The notes beneath the pieces were generated by a model that did not search any database, was not told the DNA's origin, and worked only from the letters and a program-made list of their open reading frames with translations. The translations under genes and the position numbers were made by a program. Below, one piece after another: positions 7,690-16,348 of a DNA stretch of 64,000 bases. Source of the stretch: Candidatus Obscuribacterales bacterium (GTDB lineage: Bacteria; Cyanobacteriota; Vampirovibrionia; Obscuribacterales; Obscuribacteraceae); the NCBI GenBank assembly GCA_019745415.1, contig JAIETF010000007.1, positions 124,001 through 188,000 of the forward strand, read 5' to 3'. The first letter of the stretch is position 1, and every line of letters starts with the position of its first letter.

Positions 7690-10211
7690 TTGCGCTTCTT
7701 ACGCTTGAAGCCTCGCCTACCGCCATCATCATCTTTTTTTCCTGTATTGCCGGTATTGCCCTTATCTTTGCGAGCCGGCATTTCATCCATCAAAAAAGAG
7801 GCCAAGTAAGAAGCCGGCTTCGAAACTATAGACCAGTTATCCTTAGCGGCAGCTTTGCCTTTATCTACATTCTCCAGGGCCGGCAGTTCAGTAGAAGTAT
7901 CTGACTCAAGATCATCACCATCATCATCTAGATTATCCAGAGCTTCCAAACGCTCTAGGTCATTGAGTTCCTTCTCGATGTCCATCTCCGGCTCGAGTTC
8001 AGGCAAATCGAGGGAACTAGAGTCACTCCCAGAGCCATGCTGAGACTTATCGGAATGTTCAATCTCGTCGTTAACTTCGCGCGTCGCGCTTGCCAAAGTT
8101 TCTTTTGCCCTTTCGGGTGTATTATCTTGCAGCCCTTCTTGTGGGTATTCTTGCACAATAGAATCGACAGCTGGTGTTGACTCAAGGTCTGCAATATCAG
8201 CAGAGGAAGAGATGGACTCGGCTTCGGTACTCGCATCGGCTTTATTTTTATCGGTCCTAAAAGAACCACCGAAAAGAACGTCATCAAGACTCGGGCGTTT
8301 GCCCTCTTTTTGACCACCTTTGTAAGACAGATCTAGAGAGCCCGGAGATGACTCTACCTGCCCCTCAAGTAAAGGAACTTCGTTTTCGCCTTCAACATCT
8401 TTTGACCCGGCAGCAGCACTTCCATCACTGCTTTCCAGGTCAAGATCAGTTTTGTTGCTTGGTTCGCTCAAGTGGCTAGTAACTGCTTCAGTCGCTCCAT
8501 CTGCAAGAGGTGCAGAAGACTGACTAGGCTCGGAGTTTTTTAAAGAGTTTTCCGAATTGCTTTCTTTCAGGGTCTCTTTGAGGCTTTCTTGCGGATTTAG
8601 ATCGAACATCAGATCTATGAGCGATCGTTTACGCACACGCTCTTGAGTTCTCTGCCCAGGCTCTTTATCAGTTTTTGATTCCGGCTCTAGTTCTGATTCT
8701 GGTCTTAGATCTATGCTTGCCCCAGGCACCTGCCCCAGATTGGATGAGGCTTGCTCTGCGCCTTCCAGCGCGGACCCAGCCCCGATCAGCTCGGCATCTC
8801 TGTGGATATCGGTAGCGCCCTCATCGGGGCTGAAACTTAGCAGTTCACCCTCTGGCTTGGCAGCGAGAGAATTAGCGACTGCGACATCAGATTGAGACTT
8901 TGATTCAGACCCTGATTCAGACTGTGATTCAGACTCAGGTTCAGACTCTGATTCGGACTCAGGTTCAGACCAATCGAGCTGATCCTTCCAGGAAGGCACT
9001 GCATTATTAGGAGTAAGCTTGACCGGCACATCTGGCTCAGCAGTTACTTCTGGTACTTCTGGTACTTCTGGTACTTCTTTTGCTTCTGTTGCTTCTGTTG
9101 CTTCTGTTGCTTCTGCCATAGAGGCCCGCGTTTCCTGGGCGAGAGCGCGCGCCACGATACCAGCTTCTTCGGTGGGCAGAGAGGCGATAGCTTGATCTAG
9201 TTCCTCGCGCGTTACCAAACCTCGCTCAAGGAGCAAATTGAACATGGTGCCGGTATCACCTCTCTCAGGCATCAGCTCTTGAAACTGTTCAAGTGAAATC
9301 TGTCCGGTTTTGATTAGTTGTTGACTGATGAGAACACACTCAAGGTCGCGCTCCTGCACAAAGCCTTGCTTGACCAAGAAAGATCCGAACATCAACTCGG
9401 GCATTGCCTTGTGCATGTCGGCGGCGATTTCTAATTCGGTTTTTTCAAGCAAGCCGCTCGACTGCAATAGCTCTCCGATACGCATAGCCGCTCCGGTTTT
9501 GACTTCCTGCGGCGCCTCGTCTGAAACAGCGTGCCCGCTCAAACGCTGATCATAGTCACCGCGGGTGGAGGCATCTTGCAAAATATCATGATTGATCCAA
9601 ACCTTCTGAAGTCCCTTCAACACTTCCTGTCGTTCAAAGCCTCGCAAAGGTTCGCTGCGTTGCTTAATACCTCTGAGAATGGCACGCACCCTCACCAAAA
9701 AGACGCGGTGTATATCTTGACGGTCCGCTCCCTGTTCAAGCCCGAAAAACTGATAAAAGTCAGGCTCAGCCGGCTCTTTCGAGACAGCCTTCTCTTCGTC
9801 CACCCCAAGAGCGGCAACTTGAGGTTTATCAGTCTCAGCCTCAGGCAAAGAAATATTCTCTTGGCCATTTTCAATCGAACTAGAAACTTGCACTTCGGAG
9901 CCAGGTTTCTGAGCTTTCTCACTAGATTCCTCAAACCATTCGATATCCGGTATCCGTCTGGTCTTTTCCTGCAGGGCTTGCCCATTGGCGTTGCCCAATC
10001 CTGCCTCGCTGGCTCTCAGGGCACGGCTCAGTTCTGCTGCACTAGGACCGTTCATAAGTTCCTGGCGAGCCTTCAACAATATAAAAATCTGTTCGTGGGC
10101 GAGGTTTGACCCTTCCATATCGCCGAGCTGCAAGCTCTGGCGCAAAGCAGCAGCCAGAACGCGGGTTTCGAGTTCCAGTCGCTCTCTAGAAGCCGGATCT
10201 ACCTCTACCAC
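7686..10211 (-). CDS. Large acidic protein with degenerate J domain and MshEN-like region
   Basis: 841 aa. Residues about 150-225 (from DFYQFFGLEQGADRQDIH to DASTRGDYDQRLSG) look like a DnaJ J domain, but the HPD tripeptide needed to stimulate DnaK is absent. Residues about 240-345 (MRIGELLQSSGLLEKTELE, LVKQGFVQERDLE, LLERGLVTREELDQAI) are short helical repeats like those of MshEN/GspE N-terminal domains, and the gene at 22128 carries the same kind of repeat. From about 350 to 780 the chain is Glu/Ser-rich and probably disordered, with peptide repeats such as EATEATEATEA and SESESEPESES. It ends in a basic tail (RRGFKRKKRN). A scaffold or adaptor role is inference. It converges on the response regulator. 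Confidence 0.6.
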   Translation of the reverse strand: MVEVDPASRERLELETRVLAAALRQSLQLGDMEGSNLAHEQIFILLKARQELMNGPSAAELSRALRASEAGLGNANGQALQEKTRRIPDIEWFEESSEKAQKPGSEVQVSSSIENGQENISLPEAETDKPQVAALGVDEEKAVSKEPAEPDFYQFFGLEQGADRQDIHRVFLVRVRAILRGIKQRSEPLRGFERQEVLKGLQKVWINHDILQDASTRGDYDQRLSGHAVSDEAPQEVKTGAAMRIGELLQSSGLLEKTELEIAADMHKAMPELMFGSFLVKQGFVQERDLECVLISQQLIKTGQISLEQFQELMPERGDTGTMFNLLLERGLVTREELDQAIASLPTEEAGIVARALAQETRASMAEATEATEATEAKEVPEVPEVPEVTAEPDVPVKLTPNNAVPSWKDQLDWSEPESESESEPESESQSESGSESKSQSDVAVANSLAAKPEGELLSFSPDEGATDIHRDAELIGAGSALEGAEQASSNLGQVPGASIDLRPESELEPESKTDKEPGQRTQERVRKRSLIDLMFDLNPQESLKETLKESNSENSLKNSEPSQSSAPLADGATEAVTSHLSEPSNKTDLDLESSDGSAAAGSKDVEGENEVPLLEGQVESSPGSLDLSYKGGQKEGKRPSLDDVLFGGSFRTDKNKADASTEAESISSSADIADLESTPAVDSIVQEYPQEGLQDNTPERAKETLASATREVNDEIEHSDKSQHGSGSDSSSLDLPELEPEMDIEKELNDLERLEALDNLDDDGDDLESDTSTELPALENVDKGKAAAKDNWSIVSKPASYLASFLMDEMPARKDKGNTGNTGKKDDDGGRRGFKRKKRN

Positions 10212-10255
10212 CTGTCAATTACCTGTATCATTCTTAAGCCTGGTAAGTTAATGTT

Positions 10256-10271
10256 CCGCCCGAAAGGGCGG
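10256..10271. other. Short GC hairpin in the intergenic gap upstream of rsmG
   Basis: CCGCCC-GAAA-GGGCGG forms a perfect 6-bp stem with a stable GNRA-type tetraloop. It lies between the divergent starts of the acidic J-domain-like gene (10211) and rsmG (10384). No T-run follows, so it is not an obvious terminator; it may belong to the 5' leader of either transcript. Confidence 0.4.
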
Positions 10272-10383
10272 CGGTAACGCCTAAAATGTAATTCTTATGT
10301 TCGTACTCCATTAGATTCTCATATATTTAAGGCCTAGGCCTGTACCCTTATTTTCCACCAAAGCAAGCCCTCTAATCAAAAGC

Positions 10384-11181
10384 ATGTCAAACCTAAAATC
10401 CCTAGAAGCCTCCCAGTTATCAAGCGCAATTGCCGAAATGGCCGCTCTCGCCGAACTGGAACTCACGCAAGACATGATAGCGGCTCTCGAGCGATTTGCT
10501 GCTTTTCTGTTCGAATACAATCAGAAAGTAAACCTGGTCGGTTCTAAAGATCTACTGTCCCTGGTTCAAAGACACTTTTTAGACGGCTTCACTGTAGCCT
10601 CGGCCATCAAGACCATCCAGATCACAAATAAGAGCGAAAAGCCAGATTCGGAAACCGAAAATTCCCCTTCCGCGGCCAAACTTATCGATATCGGTTCGGG
10701 CGGCGGTTTACCCGGCATGATTCTAGCCCTGAGCCTGCCCTGGTTGAATGTCACCTTGGTGGACGCCATCGGTAAAAAGTGCAAGTTCTTGGAAGAAGCA
10801 ACTAAGCACCTGGGCCTGGACCAAAACAATATATCGGTCATTACCGGCAGAGCGGAAGAAATGGGGCACCAGGTTCGGTTCAGAGAACAATTCGACTATG
10901 CCACCGCCCGTGCAGTCGGATCTTTGCGCATGACAGCCGAGCTTGTCTCTCCTTTTCTCAAGCTTGACGGTCATTATCTTGCCCAAAAGACAAAAACAAA
11001 GGAAGAGGAAGAAAGCAGGGAAGCGGCTTTGCTCTTGACTGAATTGCAGCTTAAGCAAGTTAGACGGATTAGTCTTGAGCATCTAGAAAACATCGCCGAA
11101 AGCGTCATTCTTGACTATCGAAAAGTGGGCGCCCTCGGAAAAGACTATCCCCGAGCCTGGAAAAGGATGATCAGCGACTGA
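10384..11181 (+). CDS. rsmG: 16S rRNA (guanine527-N7)-methyltransferase RsmG
   Basis: 265 aa, slightly longer than the usual 210-240 aa. It carries the family hallmarks in order: FLFEYNQKVNLVGSKD near residue 40, QRHFLDG near 62, the SAM-binding loop LIDIGSGGGLPG near 102, and TARAVGSLRMTAELVSPFLK near 180. The enzyme methylates G527 of 16S rRNA in the 30S subunit using S-adenosylmethionine. An insertion of charged residues (SEKPDSETENSP, about 82-95) precedes the SAM loop and explains the extra length. No mnmG partner is adjacent. Identification is secure. Confidence 0.95.
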   Translation: MSNLKSLEASQLSSAIAEMAALAELELTQDMIAALERFAAFLFEYNQKVNLVGSKDLLSLVQRHFLDGFTVASAIKTIQITNKSEKPDSETENSPSAAKLIDIGSGGGLPGMILALSLPWLNVTLVDAIGKKCKFLEEATKHLGLDQNNISVITGRAEEMGHQVRFREQFDYATARAVGSLRMTAELVSPFLKLDGHYLAQKTKTKEEEESREAALLLTELQLKQVRRISLEHLENIAESVILDYRKVGALGKDYPRAWKRMISD

Positions 11182-11230
11182 TCAATGCAGCTGCCGGTCG
11201 ATAGCGCGGCTTCTGTCGCCTGACTATATT

Positions 11231-11302
11231 TGACTGGTTCTTTTTATTCTTTTGCCTGGTTCTTCTGACTGATTCTTCTGACTGATTCTTCTGACTGGTT
11301 CT
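11231..11302. repeat. Degenerate 13-bp tandem repeat after rsmG
   Basis: Units close to TTCTTCTGACTGA are repeated about three to five times with decay, and run up to and into the stop codon of the next, convergent gene. It resembles other short tandem repeats seen next to stop codons in this window (18995-19111, 27803-27845, 30701-30765). Confidence 0.7.
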
Positions 11303-12212
11303 AGTCGACAAGCTCTAGTTCTTCAACCAACCAACCTTCAGCCTGGGCCTGCAGTCTAGCCTTGTCAAAGTCGTCTTCGAGAGCCAATTCAAAGACTCGA
11401 CGCTTGCTGCCAAACACATAAGTAGCCCGGTTTATTAGGCTGGTGACATCGATATGGTCATGGGCAAAGATTACCGAATCGGGTCTTCTATACCAGTTAT
11501 CACCCACCGGGGCAACAATATCAGCCACTAGAGAACCAAGATCGAGCACCTGCTTGTGTATGCCGCCGTTTTTAGCTATCTGAGAGCGAGAAGGCCAGGT
11601 GACAGTATATTTGCGTGTATCAAACCCCAGGCATTCAACCCGCCCCAAATAGTGGCTGCTCTCGTCCTGCACAAGAAAACCACTCTCTTCCCAACGGCGA
11701 CTCTCTTCGATCCAAAACTCGCGCAGAACCTCGGTGACGGTATCAAGATGACGGCTCAAGCGCCACATCTGCGAGGTTGGCAAATAAGAACGAGAGGGCA
11801 CAAAATCCCAAGAGTCTTCGGTATAGACAAGTTGGTACTGGTGGGTGGTCGCCCACGATGTCATGAGCAGGGAGGTCCATATATTGTTCTCTGAAAAGAC
11901 TTTGGCATAACTAGTCTTGAACCATTCTTGCCATTTCTCAAAGTTATCGTATTGCGAAGAACGCTTGGTCAGGCCTTCTTTCCACTCTTTCTCATCTTGC
12001 AGCGGGTCTTCCAGATGAAAGAACTCTTCCCAGTAGGCACACACCGAAGCCACTTCCAGATGCTTGCTATCGGCACCACAGAGATTCTCTTCGAACAGCC
12101 GTTCCAAAACCTTGATAGTGTGCTCGCAACGAGCATAGGGATTCGAGTTGGCAAACTCTTTCTGGTGTCGCACCCAGTCAATGCCTACTCGAAATAAATA
12201 TGCTGGCAGCAT
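11301..12212 (-). CDS. Hypothetical protein, 303 aa
   Basis: I do not recognise this family. The protein is rich in Trp, Tyr and acidic residues, with no signal peptide, membrane segment or known catalytic motif. Features that stand out are HTIKVLERLFEE near residue 30, a Trp-rich middle section (WQEWFKTSY, WTSLLMTSWATTHQYQL) and a C-terminal part with VIFAHDHIDVTSLINR. It reads in the same direction as malQ and purB, 36 bp downstream of the malQ stop, so it could be the last gene of that transcript. Its own stop lies at the edge of a tandem repeat. Likely a real protein because of its length and regular composition. Confidence 0.6.
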   Translation of the reverse strand: MLPAYLFRVGIDWVRHQKEFANSNPYARCEHTIKVLERLFEENLCGADSKHLEVASVCAYWEEFFHLEDPLQDEKEWKEGLTKRSSQYDNFEKWQEWFKTSYAKVFSENNIWTSLLMTSWATTHQYQLVYTEDSWDFVPSRSYLPTSQMWRLSRHLDTVTEVLREFWIEESRRWEESGFLVQDESSHYLGRVECLGFDTRKYTVTWPSRSQIAKNGGIHKQVLDLGSLVADIVAPVGDNWYRRPDSVIFAHDHIDVTSLINRATYVFGSKRRVFELALEDDFDKARLQAQAEGWLVEELELVD

Positions 12213-12248
12213 GCACTAAAACCCTTTACAAATGATTAGGATTATACC

Positions 12249-13970
12249 TCATTCGCCGAGGTTTAGAGACCGCGCACGCCCGCAGGAGACCACCAGGTCG
12301 GCAACATAAGAGAGAATCTCGCGTTTTTCATCTTGCCGATAGGCGGCAAAAGACTTGGAGAGCCTTTGGCTCCAGTTGGAATCTTCAGCAAGTCCCGGCT
12401 CATTAAAGCGCTTCGCACTTGCAAATAGGTCGCTGATCATGAGCACGGTCAGCCAGGAAGGAGAAGAAAACAGCACTTTGAATATTCGCTTTTGCAAATC
12501 GCTGTCGAAATGTTCCGGTGCCTCTTCCGGCTCTAGCCCGAGAAAACGCATCAGGCGCGAGACTTCCTGCCAGCCCTCGTGCCCGTCCGGACCGTGCCAC
12601 CACTTACTCAGTTCTTCATAATAGGTCTTTAGGGGTTGATGATCGTGCGTGCCCAAAGTAGCCAGGCTGAGCGGTTCATATGTTTCGGGCTTTCTAAAAT
12701 TACGCTCCGGGTCATCTTCTCTCTCGAAGATGGGGATGATAAAGCCCGGAATCCCCATTTCCTGCAGGCGCGGCCGCACATAATCGGGCACCATGCCGAG
12801 ATCTTCAGCCACAACTTTGGTATCACCGGCGGCATCAAGAATCATGCTCAGCAGGTCCGTACCGTCCTGACAATTAGCTTCGGCATCTTCAGGCTCTTCA
12901 TCCGAGCGCGGCGAAAAGCCGGGCAGCCTGCCGCCGGTCTTGAGCTTGGCTTGGGCTAAAGTCAGGTCGACAAACTCGCCGTTACGCTCTGGAATCCAGG
13001 GAAAGGCATAGACCCGAAAGAAGCCTAAGACATGGTCAATGCGAAAATAATGAAAAATCTCGGCGGTGGATCTGACCCTCTGACGCCAGAAAGAATAATC
13101 ATTCTTCTTAAGAGCTTGCCAATCATAGAGCGGAATACCCCAATTTTGACCCCAGACTTCTGTGAACTTATCACCCTGGAAGAAAGTCTCAGGAGGGGCG
13201 CCCCCAGAGCTTTCCAGATCAAAAAACTGGGGCTGACAAAAGACATCGGCGCTGTAGCGACTGACACCAAAGGGAATATCACCCATGAGCTCTACGCCTA
13301 ACTTATCGGCATAAGCGCGCACCTGACGCCACTGTCGATAGGCCACCCATTGCACCCATTCATAAAAGCGACGACGCTCGCTTATGGCCGGCTCTTGTGC
13401 CAGGGTCTGACATTTATCGACACTCCTGTGCTCGGGCCGCCATTCGGTCCAAACAGCACTGCCGCCATTCTCATCCATAAAAGCCCGAAAGAGGCTATAG
13501 CCCTCCAGCCAGGCTCGGTCTCTCTTGAATGCAGCTAGACTTTCATCATCACTAGTGAAGTTATTGTAGGCGGCACGCAACAGAGCTAGTTTCAGCTTCT
13601 TAACAGGCTCATAGTTGACTGCTCCTTGCCTGAGAGGCTCCAGCACCGATTCTGGTGCCAGCTCATTGAGCATATCGGGGCTCAAACCCGGCACCATTTC
13701 CGGTGTCATCGTCAGATAGACCGGGTCAAGTGCATTGGCACTGAGGGCGTTATAAGGAGAGTTGTCTGCTCCGGTCTCGTTTATGGGCAAGAGCTGCAAA
13801 ACCGACATATTTAGAGAAGCCAGAAAATCTATGGCCTGCATCACGCAGGCGGTGTCGCCAATGCCGAAGTCTTTATTGTCGCTGCGCATGGCAAAGACCG
13901 GAATCAATAGTCCAGCCAGCTTCTTATCTAGGTTGATTTGCTGCACCCTAAACTTGGTATTCTTACTCAA
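12249..13970 (-). CDS. malQ: 4-alpha-glucanotransferase (amylomaltase, GH77)
   Basis: 573 aa, a typical bacterial MalQ length. Visible GH77 signatures: SPYNALSANALDPVYL near residue 70, MGDIPFGVSRYSADVF near 230, GAPPETFFQGDKFTEVWGQN and FRIDHVLGFFRVYAFP (catalytic Asp in RIDH), VVAEDLGMVPDYVR (catalytic Glu), and LATLGTHDHQPLKTYY (conserved His-Asp). The enzyme transfers alpha-1,4-glucan segments during maltodextrin or glycogen turnover in the cytoplasm. Its ATG overlaps the purB stop codon by 4 bp, so the two are translationally coupled in one operon, an unusual pairing. Confidence 0.95.
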   Translation of the reverse strand: MSKNTKFRVQQINLDKKLAGLLIPVFAMRSDNKDFGIGDTACVMQAIDFLASLNMSVLQLLPINETGADNSPYNALSANALDPVYLTMTPEMVPGLSPDMLNELAPESVLEPLRQGAVNYEPVKKLKLALLRAAYNNFTSDDESLAAFKRDRAWLEGYSLFRAFMDENGGSAVWTEWRPEHRSVDKCQTLAQEPAISERRRFYEWVQWVAYRQWRQVRAYADKLGVELMGDIPFGVSRYSADVFCQPQFFDLESSGGAPPETFFQGDKFTEVWGQNWGIPLYDWQALKKNDYSFWRQRVRSTAEIFHYFRIDHVLGFFRVYAFPWIPERNGEFVDLTLAQAKLKTGGRLPGFSPRSDEEPEDAEANCQDGTDLLSMILDAAGDTKVVAEDLGMVPDYVRPRLQEMGIPGFIIPIFEREDDPERNFRKPETYEPLSLATLGTHDHQPLKTYYEELSKWWHGPDGHEGWQEVSRLMRFLGLEPEEAPEHFDSDLQKRIFKVLFSSPSWLTVLMISDLFASAKRFNEPGLAEDSNWSQRLSKSFAAYRQDEKREILSYVADLVVSCGRARSLNLGE

Positions 13971-15262
13971 ATCGCCGCCCTTTCGAATACATAATCGATA
14001 TTTTTCAAATAAGCAGCTGGATCAAAACAGCTCTCTATCTCGCCAGCTGTCAGATGTTTCAGCACTCTCTCATCGCCCTTGAGATTCTCTCTGAAATTGC
14101 CGCCGGCTTTATTCCAGGCTCTCATCGCATTTTCCTGCACCAGCTTATAAGAATCTTCACGGCTGAGCCCCTTATCGACAAGCTTCAAGAGCACCGCCTG
14201 CGAGAAGATAACCCCGCCGAAAACATCCATATTGCGCAGCATATTCTCGGGATAAACCACCAAGCCCTCGATTACACCGGCCAAACGCGCCATCATATAG
14301 TCGAGCAGAATAGTCGAATCGGGCAAAATAATTCTCTCTACCGAACTGTGCGATATATCTCGCTCATGCCAAAGGGCGACATTTTCCATGGCGGCCAGAG
14401 CATTAGCGCGCACTACCCTAGCCAAACCGCTGATATTCTCGGTCGCCACCGGATTGCGTTTATGAGGCATGGCGGAGGACCCCTTCTGACCGGCATGAAA
14501 GGGCTCTTCAGCCTCCAGTACATCAGTTCGCTGCAAATGTCTTATCTCTACTGAAAACTTTTCTAGCGATGAAGCAATCAAGGCCAATGTATTCATAAAC
14601 TGACCATGCCTGTCTCTTTGAATAATCTGAGTGGAAACCTTGGCCGGTTTCAAGCCAAGATGTTTCAAAGCCCGTTCTTCTACCTCGGGTGAAATATTGG
14701 AAAAGGTACCAACCGGACCACTCATTTGCCCGACGGATATCATTTCGATAGCCTGTTCTAAACGCACTTTATGACGACGCAATTCTTCCACCCAGACCGC
14801 CATCTTGAAGCCGAAAGTGATTGGTTCGGCATGGATACCGTGTGAACGCCCAACCATAACGGTGTGCTTATGTTTACGAGCTTGACCGACTACAGCCTCG
14901 GTCAATCTATCCAGCTCCCGCATCAAAATTTGGGAAGCACGCAAGAGTTGCAAAGCCAGGGCTGTGTCAATGACATCCGAGCTGGTCAGCCCCATGTGAA
15001 CGAAGCGCGCCGCCTCACCGACGTTCTCGGAGATATTGGTGAGAAAAGCAATGACATCGTGCCTGACCTCGGCTTCAATCTCATCGATCCTTTTGACATC
15101 AAAGCGAGCTTTCGCCTTGACTTCGGCCAGCGCCTCGGCAGGAACAAGTCCCATTTCGCACTGAGCTTCCATTACAGCCAGTTCGACATCTAAAAAGGTC
15201 TGAAACTTGCTTTCAAGAGACCAAATAGCGCCCATCTCGGCGCGCGTGTAACGTTCTATCAC
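13967..15262 (-). CDS. purB: Adenylosuccinate lyase
   Basis: 431 aa with a GTG start; the family is usually 430-475 aa. Fumarase/aspartase-superfamily signatures are present: VGRSHGIHAEPITFG (catalytic His region, about residue 140), MGLTSSDVIDTALALQL, and the flexible signature loop GSSAMPHKRNPVATENI (catalytic Ser, about 263). It cleaves SAICAR and adenylosuccinate in purine synthesis. It is first in an operon with malQ (4-bp overlap). The 160-bp gap to the divergent usp gene must hold both promoters. Confidence 0.96.
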   Translation of the reverse strand: MIERYTRAEMGAIWSLESKFQTFLDVELAVMEAQCEMGLVPAEALAEVKAKARFDVKRIDEIEAEVRHDVIAFLTNISENVGEAARFVHMGLTSSDVIDTALALQLLRASQILMRELDRLTEAVVGQARKHKHTVMVGRSHGIHAEPITFGFKMAVWVEELRRHKVRLEQAIEMISVGQMSGPVGTFSNISPEVEERALKHLGLKPAKVSTQIIQRDRHGQFMNTLALIASSLEKFSVEIRHLQRTDVLEAEEPFHAGQKGSSAMPHKRNPVATENISGLARVVRANALAAMENVALWHERDISHSSVERIILPDSTILLDYMMARLAGVIEGLVVYPENMLRNMDVFGGVIFSQAVLLKLVDKGLSREDSYKLVQENAMRAWNKAGGNFRENLKGDERVLKHLTAGEIESCFDPAAYLKNIDYVFERAAI

Positions 15263-15428
15263 CCTATGAGTTCCTTATCAGTGAAAGAATATTCTCGCAA
15301 GTGACGCTTTCAAGCGGGTGCTCTCGTCAAGAAAATTCGCAAAGAAATGAATTAATTTAATGACCGTATATAGATGCCAGTAGTCCTGTAAAATCTGCCC
15401 GTTATTTGCTGATGGAATCGAATTGACA

Positions 15429-16346
15429 ATGAATATTTTGGTAGCAATCGATGTGGCCCAATCGACCAATAAAGATGAGGCGAAGGCCGCTAAGGAGCTG
15501 GTGGAAGTAGAGAAGGTCGCCGCCCTCCTGCCCCTCGATCAAAGCCAGGTCACCTTGCTTTACGTCAAGGAAGAATTGCCTTCTTTTGAGCAAGTCTTGA
15601 AGGCTCAAGCCGATTTTCCAGAAGATCTCTCCCATGTGGTTGAAAGAAGAGCAGCGAAAATTCTCGATGCAGTCAAGAAAAATTTCGAAAAGTTCGGCGC
15701 CTCGGTCAAGTGTGAAATTGTCTCGGGACCACCGGCTCAGATGATCGAAACAGTCGGCAAAGATAATCAGGCGCAAGTGGTGGTCTTAGCCCAGAGTAAA
15801 CATCACGACAGCCTCTTCCTTAGCCGGGTCAGCCATCATGTAGCAAGACACAGCCCTGTCTCTGTCTTGCTTTTGCGCCCAGGCAAAGAAGCCGCCTTCG
15901 CCACAAACGAGCGCTCGGTCACTGTGGGACTGGACGGCTCCAGCCAATGCCTTGAAAGCATCGGTAAAGCCCTTAATTTACTCGCCATCGATAGAGAAAA
16001 AGCACAGCTGCACCTCACCTACGTCGTGAACGTTTCAAAAATAATTGCCTCGGTAACGCCCTTTTCTTTCGTCACCGCCATGCAGGAAAATATGATGATG
16101 GAAGGTGAAGTTTACCTCGCTTCAGCTCAGAAACACCTAGCCGATGCCGGATTCAAGAAAACGACTCTCAATTTAAAGGCGGGTCGCCCCGACGCCGAGA
16201 TACTAAAGTTAGCCCATGAAAAATCGAGCGACCTGATTGTAATTGGCGCCCAAGGTGGCGGAGCAATCAAGCACTTCCTCATGGGTCATATCTGTGAGCG
16301 AGTGGTATCGCAGGCGCCGGTATCGACTGTGGTGGCACGCCAATAA
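15429..16346 (+). CDS. Tandem universal stress protein (two UspA domains)
   Basis: 305 aa from the ATG at 15429; an in-frame TTG two codons earlier is a less likely start. Two UspA folds in series: MNILVAIDVAQ to VSVLLLRPG (about 1-150) and RSVTVGLDGSSQ to APVSTVVARQ (about 160-305). The second domain keeps the ATP-binding pattern G-2X-G-9X-G-S/T-like (IGAQGGGAIKHFLMGHICERVVSQAPVST), while the first is weaker. The role is inferred to be stress survival or nucleotide sensing in the cytoplasm. Only 2 bp separate it from the secreted cupredoxin-like gene downstream, so the pair is probably one operon. Confidence 0.9.
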   Translation: MNILVAIDVAQSTNKDEAKAAKELVEVEKVAALLPLDQSQVTLLYVKEELPSFEQVLKAQADFPEDLSHVVERRAAKILDAVKKNFEKFGASVKCEIVSGPPAQMIETVGKDNQAQVVVLAQSKHHDSLFLSRVSHHVARHSPVSVLLLRPGKEAAFATNERSVTVGLDGSSQCLESIGKALNLLAIDREKAQLHLTYVVNVSKIIASVTPFSFVTAMQENMMMEGEVYLASAQKHLADAGFKKTTLNLKAGRPDAEILKLAHEKSSDLIVIGAQGGGAIKHFLMGHICERVVSQAPVSTVVARQ

Positions 16347-16348
16347 CC

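Noticed and set aside
7955..8317. 120-codon ORF in another frame of the acidic protein gene
   Set aside because: Same strand, different frame of a low-complexity gene; composition mirrors the parent repeats.
10682..10694. ATCGATATCGGTT near rsmG as another copy of the palindrome
   Set aside because: Only the right half matches ACCGATATCGGT; the left arm differs, so it is not counted.
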